From assembly GCA_947492905.1 (NCBI GenBank), contig CANLOL010000001.1, positions 1,714,578 to 1,778,577 of the forward strand: a stretch of 64,000 bases of DNA. The letters are read 5' to 3'. This stretch comes from an uncultured Sphingorhabdus sp. (GTDB lineage: Bacteria > Pseudomonadota > Alphaproteobacteria > Sphingomonadales > Sphingomonadaceae). Under the pieces are notes generated by a model. The model was given only the letters and a program-made list of their open reading frames with translations, was not told where the DNA came from and ran no database searches. Shown piece after piece: positions 56,011-64,000 of this stretch (the first letter of the stretch is position 1; each line of letters starts with the position of its first letter). The position numbers were made by a program, and so were the translations under genes.

Positions 56011-57562
56011 GGCTTTCTGCTGCGGGTAATATTATTTCGAAACAGGCTCCTGATTTTTTGTCCGGTCGCTGCATTGCTCTAATATTGCCATTATGCGCTT
56101 CGATAATAGTGCGCGAAATGGCGAGCCCCAATCCGCTATGCTTACCAAAATCTTCTTCTGGACGAGAGGAATAAAAGCGTTGGAATATTTTTTCATAATC
56201 GCTTTCTTTAATGCCAGGGCCATTGTCACAAACGCTAATCATTATTACGCCATGATCTGCACTGGCATTAATCTCTATGGGTTTATTGGGCGGAGAAAAT
56301 GACAATGCATTATCTATTAAATTTTCAATGACCCGCTCTATACGTATTTTTTCAGCCATTATAGAGATTGATATATTTTTATCATATTCAAATATTATAA
56401 TTTTGCCATCATCGCGTTGCTTGCGGTTTTTTATAATATCCTCAATCAGTGTAATGACATTAATCTCTTCAAATTGTGCCATCGCAATTTGGGAATCGAC
56501 ACGGCCCGCTTCGGCTATGTCTGTAATAAGCCTATCCATGCGCCGAACATCATCTTTGGCGACATCTAATAATTGTTTTGAAAGAGCAGGGTCTTTTATA
56601 TTTTCAAGGCCATCCAACGCAGAGCGTAACGAAGCGAGAGGATTTTTAATCTCATGCGCCACATCATCGGCAAAAGATTGCGTCAGTTCCACACGCTTGC
56701 GCAATGTCATGCTCATGTCGGATAATGCGCGTGCAAGCATACCTATTTCATCGCTTCTTTCTGGTAATCTTGGGATAGTAACATGTGCTGTTCTGCCCAA
56801 TCGCACTTTTACTGCGGATGTGGCCAATCGCCTTATCGGCCTAACTATCGTGCGGGCCAAAAATAGAGATAATAGGATAGAGACGGTTAGAACAATAAGA
56901 AAAAATATGAAAATTCGGCCTCTTTCGGCACGTACTTTTATGCGCAAATCATGCGCATTTATGGTTTCTATCAAAGTGAAATCACCATCCATAGTTTTGG
57001 CAATTGTGATAATGACAGGTGAGAGGTCTCTGGCATTGCGAACTTCAGAATAAGGATTGTTGGCAGTGACTTTTTCGGCATGTTCCCATGCGGATAGCCT
57101 GTCATTTTCGGGTTCTTCAAAAGATTGTAAATTTGGTTCTAATACTAAGAAATTAAACACATAATCCAAATAGCGCGCAGCTATTTTTTCTATTGGTTCA
57201 TCATCAGGGTTTCGCAGCGTATAAGTGGGCTCAGAGATAAGGAAATTATCAATCACCTTTTCCCCTTTGTCATCATAGAGGCGTATCCTTGAATCATTTT
57301 TTTCACCAATGCGCACCAGATAATCGGCTCTTTTATCGACCGGAGTTTCGGTGATTATTTCTGCTATCGCATCCATTTTAATGCGCGACGTTTTAAGGCG
57401 TTCTTCGAATAATCCGGTTCGAAAACTATCAAGCGCAAACAAACCAAATACCATCAATGCCAGTGCAAATATATTTACTGCTAAAATGCGCGTGGTGAGA
57501 GAGAATCTCTTGCTCCAGCTTAGTGTCAGATCTGCATTTGATTTTTGCGTCATCGGTTTCAT
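56003..57562 (-). CDS. chvG: ChvG/ExoS-like sensor histidine kinase
   Basis: Envelope-stress or acid-responsive membrane kinase. The 519 residues contain a first membrane helix (about 25-47), a periplasmic sensor (about 48-220), a second helix ([20 protein letters not shown]), a HAMP domain, the H-box [20 protein letters not shown], and N, G1 and G2 boxes ([36 protein letters not shown]). The start at 57562 forms an ATGA overlap with the chvI stop. In Sinorhizobium the homolog is restrained by ExoR, which is not in the window. Confidence 0.92.
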   Translation of the reverse strand: MKPMTQKSNADLTLSWSKRFSLTTRILAVNIFALALMVFGLFALDSFRTGLFEERLKTSRIKMDAIAEIITETPVDKRADYLVRIGEKNDSRIRLYDDKGEKVIDNFLISEPTYTLRNPDDEPIEKIAARYLDYVFNFLVLEPNLQSFEEPENDRLSAWEHAEKVTANNPYSEVRNARDLSPVIITIAKTMDGDFTLIETINAHDLRIKVRAERGRIFIFFLIVLTVSILLSLFLARTIVRPIRRLATSAVKVRLGRTAHVTIPRLPERSDEIGMLARALSDMSMTLRKRVELTQSFADDVAHEIKNPLASLRSALDGLENIKDPALSKQLLDVAKDDVRRMDRLITDIAEAGRVDSQIAMAQFEEINVITLIEDIIKNRKQRDDGKIIIFEYDKNISISIMAEKIRIERVIENLIDNALSFSPPNKPIEINASADHGVIMISVCDNGPGIKESDYEKIFQRFYSSRPEEDFGKHSGLGLAISRTIIEAHNGNIRAMQRPDKKSGACFEIILPAAESHE

Positions 57563-58266
57563 TCTGCTGAAAAACGATAACCAGCACCATATAATGTATC
57601 AATGGCAGAGAATTCAGGGTCACTCTCTTTGAATTTTTTACGTAATCTTTTGATATGGCTATCGATGGTGCGGTCATCGACATATATATCATCTTCATAG
57701 GCCGCATCCATTAGCTGGCTTCTGGTTCGAATAACGCCGGGACGAGTGGCCAGTAATTCCAAAATGATAAATTCTGTCACGGTCAAAGTAACGCTATTAT
57801 GTTTCCATTTCACATGGTGACGCGCTGGGTCCATCTCTAAATCACCGCGAACAATAATTTCCATCTCTTCGCTGTTACCCGTGTCATTATTTTCAGCATT
57901 ATATTGCGATCTGCGTAAAATAGCTTTGATGCGGGCTAGCAATAATCGATTTGAAAATGGCTTCGCGATATAATCATCTGCACCCATTGCAAGGCCAAGC
58001 GCTTCATCTAATTCATCATCTTTCGATGTTAAAAATATGACGGGCGCAATGCTTTTTTCGCGAAAACGGCGCAATAATTCTATCCCATCCATCTTGGGCA
58101 TTTTAATATCAAAAATGGCTAATTCAGGCGGTGTATTGATAAGCGCATCAAGGGCAATCTCGCTGTCGGAATATATTCTGGTCGTATATCCTTCTGCCTG
58201 CAAAGCGATTGACAAAGATGTCAATATATTGCGGTCATCATCTACCAATGCGATTGTTGCTGTCAT
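57559..58266 (-). CDS. chvI: ChvI-like OmpR-family response regulator
   Basis: DNA-binding partner of ChvG, about 235 residues. The receiver domain begins [16 protein letters not shown] with the phospho-Asp in [13 protein letters not shown] and the [12 protein letters not shown] switch; the winged-helix domain contains [34 protein letters not shown] and YGAGYRF. I chose the ATG at 58266 because conserved sequence starts there; ATGs at 58278 and 58290 are also in frame. It heads the chvI-chvG-hprK-rapZ-EIIA-HPr-methyltransferase minus-strand run. Confidence 0.93.
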   Translation of the reverse strand: MTATIALVDDDRNILTSLSIALQAEGYTTRIYSDSEIALDALINTPPELAIFDIKMPKMDGIELLRRFREKSIAPVIFLTSKDDELDEALGLAMGADDYIAKPFSNRLLLARIKAILRRSQYNAENNDTGNSEEMEIIVRGDLEMDPARHHVKWKHNSVTLTVTEFIILELLATRPGVIRTRSQLMDAAYEDDIYVDDRTIDSHIKRLRKKFKESDPEFSAIDTLYGAGYRFSAE

Positions 58267-58454
58267 ATTTTTGACCATAGGGAGGTTCATTTACTCTTAC
58301 AAGATTGTTTCTATCTCGCCCAAAATTATGGCGTAATTATGAGCGATTTAGTCGATGCAAGGTGATTTTACATAGTTTCATTATTCCTATAAGATAATTA
58401 GTGGTATGCAACGTTTAAGGTTGTTGAATCGCCTCATCATTAAGGAGAAATAAT

Positions 58455-58760
58455 ATGGGTATTTTAGACGGTTTGTTGAGTAATGTAGACGGTATCGCAG
58501 AGAAATTAGGTGTTGATCCCGATCAAGCCAAAGACATTGTTGGTTCTCTTGGTGAGAAGCTAAGCGGCGATGGCGACAAAATGGAAGCTTTGAAAGAAGT
58601 TGCTGAAGAAAAAGGTATTTCTCTCGATAGCCTGACTGAAATGGTCAATGGTGATGAGGGTATTATGGGCAAATTAGGCGGCATGTTAGATCGCGATGGC
58701 GATGGCAATCCGCTTAATGATATTGCTGATATGGCCAAAGGTTTTTTCGGTAAAAATTAA
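58455..58760 (+). CDS. Small acidic DUF937-like protein
   Basis: A 101-residue cytosolic-looking protein with an AAGGAG ribosome site and its own strong terminator. It is acidic and Gly-rich, with helical repeats (LGVDPDQAKDIVGSLGEKL; KGISLDSLTEMVNGDEG) and a calcium-loop-like DRDGDGNPLNDI near the C-terminus (about 79-90), reminiscent of DUF937/YidB-type proteins. Expressed as a single-gene unit. Function unknown; the Ca2+-binding suggestion rests on D-x-D-x-D-G spacing alone. Confidence 0.75.
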   Translation: MGILDGLLSNVDGIAEKLGVDPDQAKDIVGSLGEKLSGDGDKMEALKEVAEEKGISLDSLTEMVNGDEGIMGKLGGMLDRDGDGNPLNDIADMAKGFFGKN

Positions 58761-58777
58761 TCTACGGAACAATAATA

Positions 58778-58807
58778 AGAGCCTGTATTTTGCAGGCTCT
58801 TTTTTTG
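58778..58807 (+). terminator. Terminator of the small acidic protein gene
   Basis: Perfect 8-bp stem AGAGCCTG / CAGGCTCT with a seven-base loop, followed by seven or eight T residues, 18 bp after the stop codon. Confidence 0.95.
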
Positions 58808-58841
58808 TGAATGATATAATCTCAAGAGAAATTTATCAGTA

Positions 58842-59294
58842 TCAAATGGCTTCGATATGAATGATGCCGTCTTTTACGTCGATTATTTTCGCACTTTTGC
58901 CCTTTTTAACAGAAGCTCCGCGCGCTGGCCATTCGCTATCGCCAACTCTTGCACGTCCTTCATATTCATTCACATCTTCGGTAACAATCACAGATTGCCC
59001 TACCATGCGGGCTGATCGGTCGTTGAGCAGCGGGTCTTCAACGCTAGCACCGCGTTCCAAATACCATTTACGGCCAAGATAAACGGCTGCGATACATAAT
59101 AGAGCGAAAAGGCCAAATTGCAGGGCAGGGAGCAATCCCACAGCGAATGTTAAGATGCCCGTTATAGCGGCCGCAGCGGCTATCCATATCAAAAATACGC
59201 CAGGGACAATGATCTCGCCTATGCCTAATATAGCGGCAAAGATGAGCCAAATATAAGCGTGCGGCATTTCTGTTAATTGATCAAGAAAATCCAT
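58842..59294 (-). CDS. NfeD-family membrane protein
   Basis: A 150-residue short NfeD protein: three or four membrane helices (about 12-75) followed by an OB-fold domain (DPLLNDRSARMVGQSVIVTE, GRARVGDSEWPARGA, VKDGIIHIEAI). Such proteins partner with SPFH/stomatin proteins in membrane quality control. It starts two bases after the SPFH gene stop, so the pair is one operon, the usual arrangement. Confidence 0.92.
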   Translation of the reverse strand: MDFLDQLTEMPHAYIWLIFAAILGIGEIIVPGVFLIWIAAAAAITGILTFAVGLLPALQFGLFALLCIAAVYLGRKWYLERGASVEDPLLNDRSARMVGQSVIVTEDVNEYEGRARVGDSEWPARGASVKKGKSAKIIDVKDGIIHIEAI

Positions 59295-59296
59295 AT

Positions 59297-60253
59297 TTAC
59301 CCCTTGCTCTTTGGTACGCTCGCGCGCTGTGTGGGACTATCGGGCGCTAATATATCTTTCGTTAGCTCTCCAATACCACCCAAAGAACCAATTAAATTAG
59401 TAGCTTCTACAGGGAATAATATAGTCTTAGCATTGGGCGATGTCGCAAATTTCTCAACGGCTTCGGTGTATTTTTGGGCTACGAAATAATTAATTGCTTG
59501 TTTGTCACCATTTGCAATAGCATCAGAAACCAATGTCGTGGCTTTGGCCTCAGCTTCCGCCTCGCGCTCACGCGCCTCAGCATCGCGATAGGCCGCTTCA
59601 CGCCGACCCTCAGCATCCAAAATTTGTGATCGTTTTTCGCCTTCTGCTTTAAGAATGGCTGCTTCACGGAAACCTTCGGCTTCTAGGATGTTGGCCCGTT
59701 TTTCACGTTCGGCCTTCATTTGACGGGCCATAGCATTGGAAATATCTTGCGGAGGACGAATATCCTTAATCTCAACGCGCGTGATTTTCACACCCCAAGG
59801 CGTCGTGGCATCATCGACTGTAACCAACAAACGACCGTTAATTTCATCACGTTTCGATAATGTTTCATCCAAATCCATAGAGCCCATCACGGTCCGCAAA
59901 TTGGTTGTCGTCAAATTCATAATCGCTAGGTAGAGATCATTAACCTCATAAGCAGCTTTCGCAGCATCAAGGACTTGAAAGAAAACAACGCCATCAGTTG
60001 CGATCATAGCATTATCTTTGGTAATGATTTCTTGACCGGGAATATCCAATACTTGTTCCATCATATTGACCTTGCGGCCAACGCGATAAAAGAATGCAGG
60101 AAAGAAGTTAAAGCCCGGTTTTGCTGTCATATGATAGCGGCCAAAATATTCAATCGTGTAGTGAAACCCCTGTTTCACAATTTTGATGCTGGCCATAAGG
60201 TATATTAATACCAGCACCACGATTAAGAACATTACGAAAAAAAAGCCGCCCAT
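59297..60253 (-). CDS. qmcA: SPFH/Band 7 membrane protein (stomatin/QmcA-like)
   Basis: A 318-residue membrane scaffold protein. It has one N-terminal helix (about 4-22) and the SPFH domain (IVKQGFHYTIEYFGRYHMT, EVNDLYLAIMNLTTTNLRTV, WGVKITRVEIKDIRPPQDI), followed by a long Ala/Glu/Arg coiled coil (about 180-245, containing AEGEKRSQILDAEGRREAA) that drives oligomerisation. It is paired with the NfeD gene directly downstream. Confidence 0.93.
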   Translation of the reverse strand: MGGFFFVMFLIVVLVLIYLMASIKIVKQGFHYTIEYFGRYHMTAKPGFNFFPAFFYRVGRKVNMMEQVLDIPGQEIITKDNAMIATDGVVFFQVLDAAKAAYEVNDLYLAIMNLTTTNLRTVMGSMDLDETLSKRDEINGRLLVTVDDATTPWGVKITRVEIKDIRPPQDISNAMARQMKAEREKRANILEAEGFREAAILKAEGEKRSQILDAEGRREAAYRDAEAREREAEAEAKATTLVSDAIANGDKQAINYFVAQKYTEAVEKFATSPNAKTILFPVEATNLIGSLGGIGELTKDILAPDSPTQRASVPKSKG

Positions 60254-60454
60254 ATGAATTCCCCCTGTTTGTGCAATGTTTATTTGCTTTGTGTCTAATT
60301 ATGTAAACTAGCTGAAATTTATTAAAATAGCCAATCAATAAATCGGTTTGCTGTGTTATTGGTACGGGATTATCGTCTGTTTGTTGATAATCGGATGGCT
60401 TCTTAGGGAAATATTAGTAGGCCTTTTCGCAATATTTAATTTGGGGAATATCAA

Positions 60455-61957
60455 GTGCGCAATTTCTATAAACTTATCTGTGGTTCAATCTTTATAAGCT
60501 CATTCGGCCTAGTAAATATATTTGGGGCTGCTCATGCGCAGGAAATTACCGAAGATGACCTAAGACCGCATGTTAAAACTCTGGCTAGTGATGAATTTGA
60601 AGGCAGAGAGCCGGGCACAAGGGGCGGTATCAAAACCGTTCATTATTTGGCACAGCAATGGTTTGATGCGGGCTATGTCGGCGGCGCTAAAGATGGCAGC
60701 TTTTATCAAACAGTGCCTTTGGTCAAAAGATTACCGCAATCGCACATCGTGACATTTAGCAAAAATAATCTTGCGCAAAATATGCGAAACAGTGAAATTG
60801 CGCTGATAGGAAAAAATACAACAGAGAAATTCACCAGCGAGACCATTTTTGGCGGCTATGGTGTAAAGGAAGATGGCAGCGCTATTGATAATGTGAAGGG
60901 CAAAGCCGTTTTCATTTTGGGCGGCAACCCCTCTTTTATCGAGGGTGAAGAAGCATTAGCAAATGCCCGCAGTGAAAAATTAGCACAAGCAGGCGCAGCG
61001 GCTGTTGTTATCATTTTGAGCGAAGATTCAGATTGGAGACGTTTTAGCCGTTTTTTAACAGCGCGTCCTGTATCTTTGCAAGCAAGAGACAATGATCTGA
61101 AAATCAATGGATTAGCAAGCTTTGATTATGGTAAATCCTTGGCAAATACCGCGAAAACCAGTTGGAAGAAAATGCTGAAATCTGCAGAGGACGGTCAATT
61201 TAACGGCATGAATTTAGGGCTTTCGTCCAATTGGAATGTTCTCACCTCCGTGCACAAATATAATAGCTATAATGTCATAGCAAAATTACCCGGAAGAAAG
61301 CCCGATGCAGGCTCTGTATTTTTAACAGGGCATTGGGATCATTTCGGATATTGCCGCCCTCCCAGTGAAAAAGATCGTATTTGTAATGGCGCCATAGATA
61401 ATGCCAGCGGTATGTCTGTATTGATTGAAGTTGCCAAACATTTGGGTCAGAAAAAATTTGATCGCGATATTTATTTTGTTGGCACTACTGCCGAAGAAAG
61501 TGGATTATTGGGCGCCTATCATATGGTGGATAATTCGCCAGTTGATATTAAGAAAATCGCCATTGCCCTCAATGTTGATACAATTGCTATTGCTCCCAAA
61601 GGCTCGAAAGTTGCTATCATTGGGCGCGGTACAACCGATTTAGATCCTATCGTTGAGAAAATAGCGACTGATTTGGGCCGTGAAATAGAGAGCAGTACCG
61701 ATGCTAATGCTTTCATTCGCCGTCAAGATGGTTGGGCGCTCGCTTCAAAAGGTGTTCCAGCATTGATGGTTGGCGGTTCATTCTCTGATTTGGATTTATT
61801 GTCCAAATTCTTAAGCGGTGATTATCATGGTGTTGATGATGAATATAATGAAGACACCGAATTGGGCGGCGCTGCTGAAGATGCTGTGCTGCATTTGAAA
61901 TTGGCCGAACATTTTGCGAATATAAATACATATAGTGGAATCAAGGGTAGCGAATAA
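60455..61957 (+). CDS. M28-family zinc aminopeptidase, exported
   Basis: Exported metallopeptidase of 500 residues, with a signal peptide ending GAAHAQ. A PA (protease-associated) insert is likely at about 140-230. Metal ligands are in FLTGHWDHFGYC (about 291-298), GAIDNASGMSVLIEV (about 315) and GTTAEESGLLGAYHM (about 345), with a late DYHGVDDEY. It starts at a GTG (60455) after a GGGGAATATCAA ribosome site; no better ATG exists. It probably trims peptides in the periplasm. Confidence 0.93.
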   Translation: MRNFYKLICGSIFISSFGLVNIFGAAHAQEITEDDLRPHVKTLASDEFEGREPGTRGGIKTVHYLAQQWFDAGYVGGAKDGSFYQTVPLVKRLPQSHIVTFSKNNLAQNMRNSEIALIGKNTTEKFTSETIFGGYGVKEDGSAIDNVKGKAVFILGGNPSFIEGEEALANARSEKLAQAGAAAVVIILSEDSDWRRFSRFLTARPVSLQARDNDLKINGLASFDYGKSLANTAKTSWKKMLKSAEDGQFNGMNLGLSSNWNVLTSVHKYNSYNVIAKLPGRKPDAGSVFLTGHWDHFGYCRPPSEKDRICNGAIDNASGMSVLIEVAKHLGQKKFDRDIYFVGTTAEESGLLGAYHMVDNSPVDIKKIAIALNVDTIAIAPKGSKVAIIGRGTTDLDPIVEKIATDLGREIESSTDANAFIRRQDGWALASKGVPALMVGGSFSDLDLLSKFLSGDYHGVDDEYNEDTELGGAAEDAVLHLKLAEHFANINTYSGIKGSE

Positions 61958-63472
<1,515 letters not shown>

Positions 63473-63505
63473 TCAAAAAAACGCTTCTTTTAGTGTGATT
63501 TCCAT

Positions 63506-64000
63506 ATGAGACCGGCTGCCCGCGTACAGGCGGCGATAGAGCTATTGGATGAAATTATAGTCGCAGCGCGTGACAATGGTTCTGCTGCGGATCATTTGGC
63601 GAGTGCTTTCTTTAAAGCCCGCAGATATGCTGGCTCTAAGGATAGGCGCGCAATAAGGGAATTGGTCTGGAATGCTATACGCCGCTTTGGAACGCGGCCA
63701 GTATCAGGGCGCAGCGCGATAATCGCAATGGCCGATGATGATAGCGATTTGGCGTTATGTTTCGATGGTTCACAATATGGCCCAGCACAGATAGCATCAG
63801 ATGAAGCGTGCGCAAAAGAGGGACTGATTCCTGAATGGATTGATTCAAGATTACCCGCCATTATTGATCAGCAGGAAAAACAGGCTTTATTGGGCAGGGC
63901 ATCGCTTGATCTACGCGTCAATATATCGCGCACCACCAGAGCAGATGCACTTACGCAATTGGAAGATGCCGAGCCTATTGGTGAGAATGGCATAAGATTA
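63506..64000 (+). CDS. rsmB: RsmB/Sun-like 16S rRNA m5C methyltransferase, N-terminal part (cut by window edge)
   Basis: The first 165 codons are open to the window end. The visible part is the NusB-like N-terminal domain and linker of RsmB/Fmu proteins: RPAARVQAAIELLDEI, KARRYAGSKDRRAIRELVW, EGLIPEWIDSRLP and the LRVNISRTTRADAL stretch that precedes the methyltransferase fold. The SAM-binding domain and catalytic cysteines lie beyond 64000. It starts 33 bp after guaB. The call rests on motif order and is fairly firm. Confidence 0.85.
   Translation, partial: MRPAARVQAAIELLDEIIVAARDNGSAADHLASAFFKARRYAGSKDRRAIRELVWNAIRRFGTRPVSGRSAIIAMADDDSDLALCFDGSQYGPAQIASDEACAKEGLIPEWIDSRLPAIIDQQEKQALLGRASLDLRVNISRTTRADALTQLEDAEPIGENGIRL

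Noticed and set aside
56277-57053. 258-residue open frame on the plus strand
   Set aside because: It is antisense to chvG; low-complexity Ile/Ser/Arg composition and no motif.

Overview
The window is a gene-dense, mostly housekeeping stretch of chromosome from an alphaproteobacterium, most likely a moderately AT-rich member or relative of the Sphingomonadales. The evidence is a two-piece (circularly permuted) tmRNA gene, a CckA hybrid kinase, a ChvI-ChvG-HprK-EIIA-RapZ-HPr-type cluster, HdaA with its clamp-binding motif, and a GTTC-N7-GTTC SOS box before recA. Base composition looks mid-40s % GC in sampled lines. One block (about 28.4-31.26 kb) is visibly more AT-rich. No rRNA, tRNA, transposase, prophage or CRISPR array was seen.

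Layout. 1-6.1 kb: glyA (cut by the window edge) and rpiB; a small membrane protein; a secreted ChaN/EreA-like protein; an alpha/beta hydrolase; then two overlapping cysteine desulfurases and a 2Fe-2S ferredoxin, followed by the permuted tmRNA gene. 6.2-11.9 kb: the minus-strand envelope/cofactor/ribosome cluster lptD-surA-pdxA-rsmA. 12.2-15.2 kb: pepA-holC-ndk-GNAT. 15.2-15.5 kb: a non-coding gap with REP-like hairpins and a 19-bp tandem repeat. 15.5-17.6 kb: purM and a purN fused to an MmcQ/YjbR domain. 17.6-23.2 kb: DUF2066-like protein, hdaA, ppk1, ppx. 23.2-28.4 kb: I78-type inhibitor lipoprotein and rnd (minus), then aspS, an alpha/beta hydrolase and a PPK2 kinase. 28.4-31.3 kb: accessory block with a membrane sulfatase/LTA-synthase-like protein, a tiny Cys-rich secreted protein, and a tyrosine/dual-specificity phosphatase bracketed by 40-bp copies of the greB 3' end. 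31.3-44.4 kb: greB and slt (minus); dapA-smpB-DUF2062; an M13 peptidase; cckA; recA; alaS. 44.5-49.8 kb: an S9 prolyl oligopeptidase, a CPA2 antiporter and icd (all minus). 50-53 kb: psd-pssA and rmuC. 53-58.3 kb: a SpoU methyltransferase, HPr, EIIA-Man, rapZ, hprK, chvG, chvI (minus). 58.4-64 kb: a small acidic protein, NfeD and SPFH proteins, an M28 peptidase, guaB, and the start of rsmB.

Functional links: tmRNA and its partner SmpB are both encoded here. PPK1, PPX and PPK2 form a polyphosphate synthesis, breakdown and use set. Psd and PssA make phosphatidylethanolamine. The desulfurase/ferredoxin operon supplies sulfur and electrons for Fe-S or tRNA-thiolation chemistry. The ChvGI and PTS genes form one envelope/nutrient signalling cluster.

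The most unusual structure is the 600-bp phosphatase cassette at the 3' end of greB (30661-31300). Its two 38/40-identical direct repeats both spell the last codons and stop of greB. This is the geometry left by site-specific integration into the 3' end of a conserved gene, but no recombinase is present.
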